Of a stretch of DNA of 64,000 nt, positions 16,780-26,273 are shown piece by piece (the first letter of the stretch is position 1; each line of letters begins with the position of its first letter). Source of the DNA: Galbibacter orientalis DSM 19592 (GTDB lineage Bacteria; Bacteroidota; Bacteroidia; Flavobacteriales; Flavobacteriaceae); contig NZ_JH651380.1 in assembly GCF_000260115.1 (NCBI RefSeq), positions 186,001 through 250,000 on the forward strand, in the 5' to 3' direction. A program made the position numbers and the translations under genes. Below the pieces are notes generated by a model. It searched no databases. It saw only the letters and a program-made list of their open reading frames with translations, and had not been told where the DNA came from.

Positions 16780-17706
16780 ATGGCGAATTTGTTAGTCGCT
16801 CAGAATGTTTCCAAAAGTTTTGGAGATTATACGGCACTAAATAATGTTTCTTTGGAAATTCCAGAAGGAACTATTTTCGGACTCCTAGGGCCAAACGGAG
16901 CTGGTAAAACTACTTTTATACGTATTATTAATCAAATTACATATCCAGATACTGGAAAAGTAATCTTTAATGGTGAAGATTTAAAATCGGAACACGTTCA
17001 AATGATTGGTTACTTACCAGAAGAACGCGGACTTTACAAAAGTATGAAAGTGGGAGAGCAAGCTTTATATTTAGCTCAATTGAAAGGCATGAGTAAAAGT
17101 GAAGCTCAAAAGAAACTAAAATATTGGTTCGAACGTCTAGAAATTGGCGACTGGTGGAATAAAAAAGTGCAGGAGCTTTCTAAAGGAATGGCACAAAAAA
17201 TCCAATTTGTAGTTACCGTTCTTCATGAGCCTAAACTCTTAATTTTTGATGAGCCTTTTAGTGGATTTGATCCTATAAATGCTAATTTGATTAAAGATGA
17301 AATCCTTCGCCTAAAAGAAAATGGTTCTACAGTTATTTTTTCTACACACCGAATGGAGTCTGTAGAGGAGCTGTGCGATCATATTGCGTTGATTAATAAG
17401 TCCAATAAAATATTAGACGGGAAACTTATCGACATAAAAAGAGATTTTAGAAATGGTACGTACGAAGTGGGAATAGAAACAGCTAATCCAGATGTTTTAA
17501 AAAAGGAATTGGCGACTAAGTTTACTGTAACAAAAGCTCAATTTCGCTCTTTAGGAGACGAGTTAAAACTTAGAATTCAACTTCAAGAAGGTCATACTGC
17601 AAACGACCTCTTAATGTATCTTACTACTCAAGGATTGGTAACCCATTTTGTGGAGGTAATTCCTACAGCTAATGAAATTTTTATTGAAACGGTAAAACGT
17701 AATTAA
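16780..17706 (+). CDS. natA: ABC transporter ATP-binding protein (NatA-like)
   Basis: 308 residues from the ATG at 16780 (the frame stays open upstream but the homologous part begins MANLLVAQNVSKSFG). Walker A GPNGAGKTT, signature ELSKGMAQKIQF and Walker B LLIFDEPFSGFDP are all present, followed by a C-terminal accessory domain. The paired permease starts at the base after its stop. By similarity to NatAB the pair may export sodium or another substrate; the gene symbol is tentative. Confidence 0.85.
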   Translation: MANLLVAQNVSKSFGDYTALNNVSLEIPEGTIFGLLGPNGAGKTTFIRIINQITYPDTGKVIFNGEDLKSEHVQMIGYLPEERGLYKSMKVGEQALYLAQLKGMSKSEAQKKLKYWFERLEIGDWWNKKVQELSKGMAQKIQFVVTVLHEPKLLIFDEPFSGFDPINANLIKDEILRLKENGSTVIFSTHRMESVEELCDHIALINKSNKILDGKLIDIKRDFRNGTYEVGIETANPDVLKKELATKFTVTKAQFRSLGDELKLRIQLQEGHTANDLLMYLTTQGLVTHFVEVIPTANEIFIETVKRN

Positions 17707-19044
17707 ATGGACAAATTATTACTTATAATAAAGCGTGAATATATGGCCAAAGTTAGGAACAAATCTTTTATTGTTCTTACAGTTTTGAGTCCTATTATAA
17801 TTGTAGCCATGATTGCTTTGGTTGTTTATTTAGCTAAAGTTAATAGTGAAGAGAAAAGAATTGTAGCGGTTCTCGATGAAAGTCCGTTTTTTAGTCACCA
17901 ATTTACAGAAGGAACCGAAGCTTCTTATATAGATTTCTCCAATATCTCTTTAGAAAAAGCTATTGATTCTGTTCATGCTGCAGGATATTATGGATTGATA
18001 CATATTCCAGAGGGAGATAAAATTGATATAGTTGCTGATAAAATTCAGTTTTATACAAAAGAATCGCCAAGTATGGATATTCTAGGGAGTATAGAAGGAA
18101 AAATAGAACATAAAGTTAGAGAGTTTAAATTACAAGCATTGCATATTTCTCCTGAAGTGATGAATGAATTGGAGAGTAATTACGAAATGAGAATTGTAAA
18201 CTTTAGTGGAGAGAAAAATGTAAAGGGTATTAGTGAATTAAAAGCCTTTATTGGTGGAGGATTTGGGTATTTAATAATGATGTTTATTATTATTTACGGA
18301 GCTTTTGTAATGCGAAGCGTTATTGAAGAAAAAACCACTAGAATTATAGAAGTTATTATCTCCTCTGTACGTCCGTTTCAATTAATGTTGGGTAAAATAT
18401 TAGGAACTTCTTTAGCTGGAATTACTCAATTTGTTATATGGATAATTTCTGCGGGACTATTAACATACGGAGTTTTGTCGGTTATGGGGATTGAAGTAGA
18501 TGCCTTTCATAATCAAGCAAATATTTCTCCCGAAGCTATGGAGACTTTTAATACAACTGCTTCTCAAGATACAATTCAATTATATGTAAATGAATTGGTT
18601 AAAATTCCATGGGGAACATTAATTATATGTTTTTTGCTATATTTCTCTTTAGGCTATTTAATTTACAGTTCTATTTATGCAGCTATTGGAGCAGCAGTAG
18701 ATAATGAAACAGATACACAGCAGTTTATGTTTCCTGTAATTACACCACTAATGTTAGGTATTTATGTTGGATTTTTCTCTGTATTTGAGAATCCACATGG
18801 GCCAATTGCAGTGGCATTTTCCTTATTTCCGCTTACCTCACCAATTGTTATGATGATGCGTTTACCAAGTGGAGTAGGAGGTGCTGGAGTTCCTTGGTGG
18901 CAACTTATAACATCGATTATATTTTTGATTATGACTTTTTTATTCATAGTGTGGATAGCAGCAAAAATATATAGAGTAGGGATTTTAATGTACGGAAAGA
19001 AGCCTAGCTATAAAGAAATTTACAAATGGTTAAAATATAAATAG
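17707..19044 (+). CDS. natB: ABC transporter permease (NatB-like, ABC-2)
   Basis: 445 residues. The first TM is at about 23-44, then a large extracytoplasmic domain to about residue 180, then five or six TM segments in the C-terminal half, the NatB/ABC-2 layout. The EEKTTRIIEVIISSVRPFQLMLGKILG block after the second TM is the family signature. ATG follows directly after the ATPase stop (TAA ATG), indicating coupled translation. Substrate not determinable; the natB symbol is by family resemblance only. Confidence 0.85.
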   Translation: MDKLLLIIKREYMAKVRNKSFIVLTVLSPIIIVAMIALVVYLAKVNSEEKRIVAVLDESPFFSHQFTEGTEASYIDFSNISLEKAIDSVHAAGYYGLIHIPEGDKIDIVADKIQFYTKESPSMDILGSIEGKIEHKVREFKLQALHISPEVMNELESNYEMRIVNFSGEKNVKGISELKAFIGGGFGYLIMMFIIIYGAFVMRSVIEEKTTRIIEVIISSVRPFQLMLGKILGTSLAGITQFVIWIISAGLLTYGVLSVMGIEVDAFHNQANISPEAMETFNTTASQDTIQLYVNELVKIPWGTLIICFLLYFSLGYLIYSSIYAAIGAAVDNETDTQQFMFPVITPLMLGIYVGFFSVFENPHGPIAVAFSLFPLTSPIVMMMRLPSGVGGAGVPWWQLITSIIFLIMTFLFIVWIAAKIYRVGILMYGKKPSYKEIYKWLKYK

Positions 19045-19087
19045 ATAATATTCTATATTGCAATTTATTATTTAAAACAAATTGCAA

Positions 19088-19936
19088 ATGAGAGAATTTA
19101 TTGAAAATTTAATAAATGGTTTAAAGTCTTTTTTTACTTATCCCTTATACAAAGGAGAGAAAGCTTTTATAACCATAGGGACATTATTAGTTATTATTTT
19201 TAGCTGTGTTTTAGCATATTATATTCTAAAACTTATTAGAAGGTTTGTTACCGCAAAACTTCCTTTGGAAGATAAACGAAAGTTTGTAAGTGTTTTTAAG
19301 TTTGCTAATTATATAGTTTACATTTTAGTTATTATAGCAGTAATGAGTACTTCTGGTATTGATTTAACTGTTTTATTAACGGCCTCTGCAGCTTTATTTG
19401 TAGGTTTAGGGTTTGCCCTTCAGTATTTATTTCAGGATATAATTTCTGGGATTCTTATTATTTTAGACCAATCACTTCATATAGGCGATGTTATAGAAAT
19501 TAATGGAAAAGTAGGAAAGGTAATAGATATCAGACTCCGAACCACTAGAGCTATAACTCGCGATGATAAAATTGTTATTATTCCAAACCATATTTTTTTA
19601 GTTCAAGTGGTTTATAACTATACTCAAAATCATAAAATAACAAGAGAGACTGTTACGGTTGGGGTAGCTTATGGAAGCGATACAAAACTTGTAGAAAAGT
19701 TGCTTTTAAAAAGCGCTGATGAACAAAAAGGAGTTTTAAAAAATCCAAAACCAAATGTTATTTTTAAAGACTTTGGAGATTCTTCTTTAGTTTTTGACCT
19801 TAACCTCTTTTTAAACGATAGTTTTTCTGAACCACGTATTAAAAGTGAAGTACGTTTTAGAATTGATAGTTTATTTAGAGAAAATAGTATTAGTATTCCA
19901 TTCCCACAAAGAGATATCCATATTATTAATAAATAA
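19088..19936 (+). CDS. MscS-family mechanosensitive channel
   Basis: 282 residues from the ATG at 19088 (a TTG two codons upstream is less likely). Three TM segments (about 23-45, 63-83, 88-110); the pore helix reads ASAALFVGLGFALQYLFQDIISG, followed by the MscS beta domain with IGDVIEINGKVGKV. It releases solutes on hypo-osmotic shock. It stands 40 bp behind the NatB-like gene. Its stop codon directly touches a dispersed repeat, which may have replaced the original 3' region. Confidence 0.9.
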   Translation: MREFIENLINGLKSFFTYPLYKGEKAFITIGTLLVIIFSCVLAYYILKLIRRFVTAKLPLEDKRKFVSVFKFANYIVYILVIIAVMSTSGIDLTVLLTASAALFVGLGFALQYLFQDIISGILIILDQSLHIGDVIEINGKVGKVIDIRLRTTRAITRDDKIVIIPNHIFLVQVVYNYTQNHKITRETVTVGVAYGSDTKLVEKLLLKSADEQKGVLKNPKPNVIFKDFGDSSLVFDLNLFLNDSFSEPRIKSEVRFRIDSLFRENSISIPFPQRDIHIINK

Positions 19937-20122
19937 TGTCCGAGTAAAAATATAAGACCGCTTCGCTAAAAAAAGAGTAAAGATTAAATTTTAACTACCA
20001 TAAAATAAGTAGTTTAAAGAAAAAACATTACTAAAACCCTCTTTTTATTTATTTTTATTAATAGCAAGGGGTCTATTTTTGAAAACATCATTTGAATCTT
20101 AATATAAGTGGAGTTCAATAAT
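19937..20122. repeat. MITE-like dispersed repeat, copy 1 (right end lost)
   Basis: It begins TGTCCGAGTAAAAATA directly after the mscS stop and is similar along about 185 bp to 28869-29056, with shared islands GCTTCGCT, AGTAGTTTAAA, CTCTTTTTATT and TTAATAGCAAGGGG. The right terminal inverted repeat seen in copy 2 is absent here. The remaining stretch to 20292 shows no gene. Confidence 0.65.
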
Positions 20123-20292
20123 TATTAATAAATAAACAATATTATAATGCTTACATTTTTTTAATGCGCATTTATTGTTTTATTTTTATTCTGTAAGGTG
20201 TTGTATTTAAATGAATCTTTATTTAGTGTATAAATACCTTTTGAGTAAAAATATAAATGTTCTTCTTTGCTGAAGGATAAAAAAAACATAAA

Positions 20293-21456
20293 ATGGCAAA
20301 AATTCTTGTTATTGAAGACGAAGCGGCTATCCGCCGAGTGCTTATAAAAATACTTTCTGAAGAAAATAAAGCATATGAACTTGAAGAAGCTAGCGATGGG
20401 TTAGAAGGTATTGAGTTGATTAAAAAAAATGAGTACGATTTAGTGCTTTGCGATATAAAAATGCCAAAAATGGATGGTGTTGAAGTATTGCAGGCGGGAA
20501 AAAAAATAAAACCAGAATTACCTTTTGTTATGATTTCTGGACATGGAGATATAGATACCGCTGTAAATACAATGAGAATGGGGGCTTATGATTATATCTC
20601 AAAACCACCAGATTTAAATCGCTTACTAAATACCGTTAGAAATGCCTTTGATAAGCAGCAATTGGTAGTAGAAAATAAATTGCTTAAAAAGAAAGTAGGA
20701 AAAAATTATGAAATGATTGGCGAGAGTAAGAACATCTCAATGATTAAAGAAATGATAGAGAAAGTGGCTCCTACAGATGCCCGTGTAATGATTACAGGTC
20801 CCAATGGAACAGGAAAAGAATTGGTTGCGCACTGGCTTCATCAAAAAAGCGAGCGTTCTAAAGGACCTATGGTAGAGGTAAATTGTGCTGCAATCCCTTC
20901 TGAACTTATAGAAAGTGAATTATTTGGACATATAAAGGGAGCGTTTACTTCTGCAGTTAAAGATAGAGCAGGAAAGTTTGAAGCAGCAAATGGAGGAACT
21001 ATTTTTTTAGATGAAATAGGAGATATGAGTCTCTCAGCTCAAGCTAAAGTATTACGTGCTTTGCAAGAAAATAAGATATCTAGAGTAGGAAGCGATAAAG
21101 ATATAAAAGTAGATGTAAGGGTAGTAGCAGCTACTAATAAAGATTTGAAAAAGGAGATTGAAGACGGAAAGTTTAGAGAAGATCTTTACCATCGTTTGGC
21201 AGTTATTTTAATAGATGTTCCGCCACTCAACGACCGTCGTGAGGATATCCCACTACTAATAGAACATTTTGCTAATAAAATAGCAACAGAGCAAGGAAAT
21301 GCTCAAAAAGCATTTTCTAAAGACGCCATTAAACTACTCCAGGAGTATGATTGGACTGGAAATATTAGAGAGTTAAGAAATGTGGTAGAACGCTTAATTA
21401 TTTTAGGAGGAAAAGAAGTTACAAAAGGAGATGTAGAACTTTTTGCAAGTAAATAA
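20293..21456 (+). CDS. NtrC-like response regulator lacking a DNA-binding domain
   Basis: 387 residues. Receiver domain at 1-120 with acidic pair E9/D10 and phospho-acceptor D54 (VLCDIKMPKMDG). AAA+ domain at about 140-375 with Walker A GPNGTGKE (169-176), GAFTSA (216-221) where sigma-54 activators have GAFTGA, and Walker B GGTIFLDEIGD. The chain ends at the helical lid (WTGNIRELRNVVERL...VELFASK); the Fis-type HTH domain that normally follows is absent, and a terminator comes directly after. I recall this architecture from other flavobacteria, so it is probably not a truncation. No cognate histidine kinase is nearby. Whether it activates sigma-54 is open. Confidence 0.9.
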   Translation: MAKILVIEDEAAIRRVLIKILSEENKAYELEEASDGLEGIELIKKNEYDLVLCDIKMPKMDGVEVLQAGKKIKPELPFVMISGHGDIDTAVNTMRMGAYDYISKPPDLNRLLNTVRNAFDKQQLVVENKLLKKKVGKNYEMIGESKNISMIKEMIEKVAPTDARVMITGPNGTGKELVAHWLHQKSERSKGPMVEVNCAAIPSELIESELFGHIKGAFTSAVKDRAGKFEAANGGTIFLDEIGDMSLSAQAKVLRALQENKISRVGSDKDIKVDVRVVAATNKDLKKEIEDGKFREDLYHRLAVILIDVPPLNDRREDIPLLIEHFANKIATEQGNAQKAFSKDAIKLLQEYDWTGNIRELRNVVERLIILGGKEVTKGDVELFASK

Positions 21457-21474
21457 TCTGCAAATAAAAATTTT

Positions 21475-21512
21475 AAAAAAGTCCAGTTACAATTTGTAGC
21501 TGGACTTTTTTT
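21475..21512. terminator. Bidirectional terminator between convergent genes
   Basis: GTCCAG and CTGGAC form the stem (extended by TAC/GTA), with an A-run on the left and a T-run on the right, so it can end both the response-regulator transcript and the efflux-adaptor transcript. Confidence 0.85.
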
Positions 21513-21535
21513 ATGCTCAATAAAGTTATTAAAAC

Positions 21536-22765
21536 TTATGGTTTCATCATGGAAGGTTTCCCTTGTAATTGTGCCGCTGCATCAACTGTAAAAGTTCCAT
21601 TAGTAACAATTTCTTCTCCATTTTTTAGACCGCTTATAACGGTATAAGAGGTTCCATTATTTGCTCCAATTTCAATTTCTCGCATTTCAAAAATTGGAGT
21701 TTCTCCAGCTTGTTTTACATATACTACAGATCGTTTTCCTGTCCACATTACCGAAGTAGTAGGGATATTTAATTGGGAGCCGATAGTTTTGTCTGTATTT
21801 GCTATCTCGCCTTCTACAAACATTCCTGGTTTAAGTAGATTATCTTTATTATTTAATACAGTTCGAATTTCAACAGTACGAGTTTCTGTATTTAATATAG
21901 GATCTATATATGTTATGTTTTCTGTAAGGATTTTATTTGGATAAGAATTGGAGGTAATATTAATTTCTTGCCCTACTTTTAGTATCGGAATTTGTTTTTC
22001 ATAAGCATCAAATACAGCCCAAACAGTTTGTAGATCGGCAGTTTGGAATATAGGTTTTCCATCCATCATATGTCCGCCTTCAGAAACATCTAAACTTGTT
22101 ACAACCCCAGATATATGCGCATAGATTGTAAATCTTGATTTAGCTTTTCCAGAATTTATAATATCGTTGATTTCTTTTTCTGGAATCATCCAATTCATAA
22201 ACTTATTCTTTACAGCTTCATATAACTTTGGTTGCGAGTTTTGCATTTTAGAAGCAGTAATTAGTTCTTGTTGAGCACTTACCAATTCTGGAGAATATAC
22301 CACAGCAATAGGCTGCCCTTTTTGTACAGTTTCTCCTAACGACTTTATATAAAGTTTTTCAATCCTTCCGTTAAAGTGCGCCGATTGCGTATAAGTTTTA
22401 TCTTCGTTAGGTTTGATTTTTCCTGAAAGTTTTACTACTGAATTCCCTACAGTTGAATTCCCTACAATACTTGTTTGAATGTTTGCCAATGCCATGGCAT
22501 TTTCAGTCATTTTAAACTGATTAGTGTCTGTAGAATCATTCTCTCCTGATGCTGGAATTAGTTCCATCCCGCAAATGGGACAGTCGCCCGGTTCGTTTTT
22601 AAGTATCTGCGGATGCATGGAGCATGTCCATAACTCATCTGCAGTTGCGTGGGTATGTTTATTATCATCCTCAGAAGTTGATGTTGTTGAGCTTCCGAAG
22701 AAAAGATATCCTAATCCTAAGCCAACCAGCGCTGCAATTATGACGTATATATTATTTTTTTTCAT
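21536..22765 (-). CDS. cusB: Heavy-metal efflux RND adaptor (CusB-like) with metal-binding domain
   Basis: 409 residues. An N-terminal hydrophobic anchor (7-25), then a heavy-metal-binding domain with WTCSMHP and PGDCPICGMELIP (47-72) of the type fused to CusB/CopA proteins, then the adaptor body: barrel-sandwich (GRIEKLYIKSLGETVQKGQPIAVVYSPEL), a helical hairpin of about 60 residues and beta-barrel/membrane-proximal domains. It bridges inner-membrane RND pump and outer-membrane channel. It is last in the minus-strand metal operon, separated from copA by 355 bp of tandem repeats. Confidence 0.88.
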   Translation of the reverse strand: MKKNNIYVIIAALVGLGLGYLFFGSSTTSTSEDDNKHTHATADELWTCSMHPQILKNEPGDCPICGMELIPASGENDSTDTNQFKMTENAMALANIQTSIVGNSTVGNSVVKLSGKIKPNEDKTYTQSAHFNGRIEKLYIKSLGETVQKGQPIAVVYSPELVSAQQELITASKMQNSQPKLYEAVKNKFMNWMIPEKEINDIINSGKAKSRFTIYAHISGVVTSLDVSEGGHMMDGKPIFQTADLQTVWAVFDAYEKQIPILKVGQEINITSNSYPNKILTENITYIDPILNTETRTVEIRTVLNNKDNLLKPGMFVEGEIANTDKTIGSQLNIPTTSVMWTGKRSVVYVKQAGETPIFEMREIEIGANNGTSYTVISGLKNGEEIVTNGTFTVDAAAQLQGKPSMMKP

Positions 22766-22793
22766 ATTAGTATAGATTCATTTTTTACTTTAA

Positions 22794-22849
22794 GGGTCAA
22801 AGGGTCAAAGGGTCAAAGGGTCAAAGGGTCAAAGGGTCAAAGGGTCAAA
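22794..22849. repeat. Octamer tandem repeat, 7 perfect copies
   Basis: Seven consecutive copies of GGGTCAAA in the spacer between copA and cusB, 28 bp upstream of the cusB start on the minus strand. Perfect copies suggest recent slippage. Confidence 0.95.
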
Positions 22850-22892
22850 GTTATAAATTTGCTAATTTGAAAATGAGTAAATTAAAGTACAT

Positions 22893-23112
22893 ATTTCAAA
22901 TCTTCAAATCTTTCAATCATTCAATCTTTTAATCTTCTAACTTCTTTCCTTTAACTCATTAACTTTTTACTTTTTCACTTTACAAACTTTACAAACTTTA
23001 CAAACTTTACAATCATTCAATCATTCAATCATTCAATCTTTCAATCTTTCAATCTTTCAATCATTCAATCTTTACAATCTTCCAATCTTCCAATCTTCCA
23101 ATCTTCCAATCT
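22893..23112. repeat. Patchwork of octamer and nonamer tandem repeats
   Basis: Consecutive short arrays follow one another: TTTACAAAC (9-mer, three to four copies), ATTCAATC (three), TTTCAATC (three) and TTCCAATC (four or more). One plus-strand pyrimidine-rich tract fills the rest of the copA-cusB spacer. No open reading frame or promoter was recognised in it. Confidence 0.9.
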
Positions 23113-23120
23113 TCAGGCTC

Positions 23121-25625
23121 TCAACTAACATCAGCACTTCTTAGCCTTAAAGCATTTGCTATAACCGACACAGAACTAAAACTCACTGCTAAAGCGGCAA
23201 TCATTGGAGATAACAATAAACCGAATACTGGAAATAAAACCCCAGCAGCAATTGGAATTCCAATGGTGTTGTAAATAAGAGCAAAAAATAAATTCTGACG
23301 TATGTTTTTCATGACTTTGTGGCTCAATATTCTTGCCTTTACAATTCCATGTAAATCGCCTTTTACAAGTGTTATGGAGGCACTCTCTATGGCAACATCG
23401 GTACCTGTTCCCATAGCAATTCCTACATTACTTTGTGCTAAGGCAGGGGCATCGTTTATACCATCTCCAGCCATCGCAACAATTTTTCCTTTGCTTTGTA
23501 AATGTTTTACCTCTTCCTGTTTGTTTTCTGGAAGCATTTGTGCTTTATAATCGGTTAAATTGAGTTCTTCTGCTACAGCTTTTGCGGTATTATTATTATC
23601 GCCAGTAAGCATAATTACTGCAATTCCACTTTTTTGAAGCTCTTGAATTGCTTTTTTACTAGTTTCTTTAATCTTATCGGCAATTACCACAAAACCAATT
23701 ACTTTTTTATCAATGGCTAAATAAGAAACTGTTTTTCCTTGCTTTTGGTAGGTAGTTGCTTCATTTTTAACTTCTTCCGTTAGGGAGGTGTCAATACTTT
23801 CCATAAGTTTATTGTTTCCTAAACTTATTTTTTTACCATCTATAGTTGCTTCAACACCTTTTCCAGTAACAGCATTAAAATTATGAGCATTTTCAGGTTT
23901 TATACCTTTTTCTTTTCCGTATTTTAGGGTTGCTTCTGCTAATGTATGTTCACTATTATTGTTTACCGAGATGATATATTTTAAAGCCTCATCCTCTGTA
24001 GTTCCATCATCTAAAACAACTATTTTTTCTACTGTAGGTTTTCCTTCGGTAATAGTTCCAGTTTTATCAATAATTAAGGTGTCAACTTTTGCCATAGTCT
24101 CTAAGGCTTCAGCACTTTTAATCAATACCCCAGATTGCGCACCTTTACCTACTCCTACCATAACAGACATTGGAGTTGCTAAACCTAATGCACACGGACA
24201 AGCAATAATTAATACTGCAATAGCATTTATTAAAGCATAAACATACGCTGGTGCAGGTCCCAAAATGGCCCAAACAATGAAAGTAATGACAGCAATTCCA
24301 ACTACAATGGGAACAAAATAAGAGGATATTTTGTCGGCTAATTTCTGAATAGGAGCTTTACTACGACTCGCATTATTAACCATGGTTATGATTTGAGAAA
24401 GCAAGGTTTCATTGCCAACTTTCTCGGCTTTCATCAAAAAGGATTGATTTCCATTAATGGTTCCGCTGTTAACCAAATCGCCTTCTGTTTTTGAAACAGG
24501 AATAGGTTCTCCTGTAATCATGGATTCATCAATACTTGTTTCTCCTTCTGTAATTATTCCATCAACTGGAATTTTATCTCCTGGTTTTACCCGTAAAACA
24601 TCGTCTAAAACAATTTTATCAATAGCAATTTCCTCTTCCTTTCCATCTTTTACTCGAATTGCTTTATTGGGAGCTAACTTTAATAATTCTTTCACTGCAG
24701 AATTTGTTTTACTGTGCGCGCGAGCCTCCAATAATTGTCCGAATAATACTAAAGTTAAAATAACGGTGGCCGATTCAAAATAGACATGGACAATTCCACT
24801 TTCAGTTTTAAATTGTGGAGGAAAAAAATCTGGAAATAACAATCCAATAATACTAAACAACCAAGCTACTCCCGCTCCAATACCAATGAGTGTAAACATG
24901 TTTAAGTTCCATGTTTTTACAGATTTATAAGCGCGTTCAAAGAACATCCAAGTAGCCCAAAATACTACAGGAATAGAAAGTGCAAATTGGACCCAATTCC
25001 AATATTTAAGAGACATCATATTATATAGCGGATTGTTGGAGAGCATTTCCGACATTGCAATTAGAAAAATGGGAAGTGTAAATCCGAGTGCTATCCAAAA
25101 TTTTCGTTTTAGAGATAGGTAGTTTTTCTCTTCTGAAGATAAATCGGGAGTTTTAGGAACTAAATCCATGCCACAAATAGGGCAGTCTCCTGGCTCATCT
25201 TTTTCAACCTCAGGATGCATAGGGCAGGTATAAGTAGTATTTTGTGAAGTATTTATACTTTGCTCTTCTACTAAATCCATCCCGCAAACAGGGCAGTCTC
25301 CTGGTTTATTGTAAGTTTTATCCCCTTCGCAATGCATCGGACAATAAAAAATACCCGTCCCTTGTCCTTTTTCTACCTTTTTTTGAGAATGAGAACTACA
25401 GCAGGATCTTTTTTCTTCTGTAGTAATGCTATAACTTCCACCATCTTTTTTAAGTGCCTCCTGAAACTCTTCAATAGGAATATGAGATTGCATTTCTATT
25501 TCTGCAGTTGCATTTTCTAAATCCACATATGCTCCATCAACTCCTTTTACAGAAGCTAATGTTTTTTCAACGTGGTTTTTACAACCATTGCAACTCATTC
25601 CTTGTATGTTATATGTATGTTTCAT
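23121..25625 (-). CDS. copA: Copper-type P1B ATPase with HMA and two metal-binding modules
   Basis: 834 residues. An HMA domain with GMSCNGC (C12, C15) is followed by two small heavy-metal-binding domains (about 94-119 and 133-157, each with CPMH...PGDCPxCGMDLV). Then comes a full P1B ATPase: TGEPIPV actuator loop, IACPCALGLATP with the CPC metal site in TM6, phosphorylation motif DKTGT, and GDGINDAPAL. CPC plus HMA points to Cu(I)/Ag(I) export from the cytoplasm. Between the HMA and first module lies a CC/His patch (SCCSSHS). It lies 70 bp behind the AraC-HMA regulator gene. Confidence 0.93.
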   Translation of the reverse strand: MKHTYNIQGMSCNGCKNHVEKTLASVKGVDGAYVDLENATAEIEMQSHIPIEEFQEALKKDGGSYSITTEEKRSCCSSHSQKKVEKGQGTGIFYCPMHCEGDKTYNKPGDCPVCGMDLVEEQSINTSQNTTYTCPMHPEVEKDEPGDCPICGMDLVPKTPDLSSEEKNYLSLKRKFWIALGFTLPIFLIAMSEMLSNNPLYNMMSLKYWNWVQFALSIPVVFWATWMFFERAYKSVKTWNLNMFTLIGIGAGVAWLFSIIGLLFPDFFPPQFKTESGIVHVYFESATVILTLVLFGQLLEARAHSKTNSAVKELLKLAPNKAIRVKDGKEEEIAIDKIVLDDVLRVKPGDKIPVDGIITEGETSIDESMITGEPIPVSKTEGDLVNSGTINGNQSFLMKAEKVGNETLLSQIITMVNNASRSKAPIQKLADKISSYFVPIVVGIAVITFIVWAILGPAPAYVYALINAIAVLIIACPCALGLATPMSVMVGVGKGAQSGVLIKSAEALETMAKVDTLIIDKTGTITEGKPTVEKIVVLDDGTTEDEALKYIISVNNNSEHTLAEATLKYGKEKGIKPENAHNFNAVTGKGVEATIDGKKISLGNNKLMESIDTSLTEEVKNEATTYQKQGKTVSYLAIDKKVIGFVVIADKIKETSKKAIQELQKSGIAVIMLTGDNNNTAKAVAEELNLTDYKAQMLPENKQEEVKHLQSKGKIVAMAGDGINDAPALAQSNVGIAMGTGTDVAIESASITLVKGDLHGIVKARILSHKVMKNIRQNLFFALIYNTIGIPIAAGVLFPVFGLLLSPMIAALAVSFSSVSVIANALRLRSADVS

Positions 25626-25695
25626 TTTAAACCATTTTTATGATATAAAATTAAGCTTAACTTAAAAAAGCACTTATTATAATTATGGGAGATAT

Positions 25696-26253
25696 TTATA
25701 TTATTTGGTCAAAAGGCTTTCTTTCCCAGTTTTTTATATTTTTATAGTCGCTCATAGACATTCCAGTTATTGTTTTAAATTGCTGTGCTAAATGGCTACT
25801 GTTTTTATAACCTAAACTGTAAGCAATTTCCGAGAAGTTAAGGTTTCCCATTTGTATGAATTCCTTGGCTTTTTCAACTTTTAGATTGATAAAATATTTT
25901 TCAATAGTAATACCTTCTTTTTTACTGAATAATTTACTCAAACTAGAATATTCCCTTCCAATTTTTTGGGTTAAATAAGAAGATAAACTTTCATCATTAG
26001 ATTTATCTAAGAGTAAGATCAATGCTATTTTTATCTCTTCAAGAATGAGTTCATTATCGTCTAAAATAACTTCAAATCCATTGGTATCTACAATTTTTTT
26101 AATGGTAGAAAGACTTATTTCTGAGTTTATTTTGAAGGTTACTTTCCCCAATTCTACATTGATAATTTCAACACCAATAGCTTCCAGCTCTTGTTTAAGA
26201 ACGGTTTTGCATCGGTTACATACCATGTTTTTTATGTGAATGGTTTTTGTCAT
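25696..26253 (-). CDS. AraC-family regulator with N-terminal HMA-like metal domain
   Basis: 185 residues. Residues 1-65 read as an HMA fold (MTKTIHIKNMVCNRCKTVL with C12 and C15 in MxCxxC). Residues about 95-178 are an AraC-type double HTH (EKAKEFIQMGNLNFSEIAYSLGYKNSSHLAQQFKTITGMSMSDYKN). The obvious reading is a one-protein copper sensor-regulator for the adjacent copA and efflux genes. Known HMA domains bind Cu(I) through the two cysteines; the regulatory role is inference. Confidence 0.85.
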   Translation of the reverse strand: MTKTIHIKNMVCNRCKTVLKQELEAIGVEIINVELGKVTFKINSEISLSTIKKIVDTNGFEVILDDNELILEEIKIALILLLDKSNDESLSSYLTQKIGREYSSLSKLFSKKEGITIEKYFINLKVEKAKEFIQMGNLNFSEIAYSLGYKNSSHLAQQFKTITGMSMSDYKNIKNWERKPFDQII

Positions 26254-26273
26254 TTCAAAATATTATAGATTTT

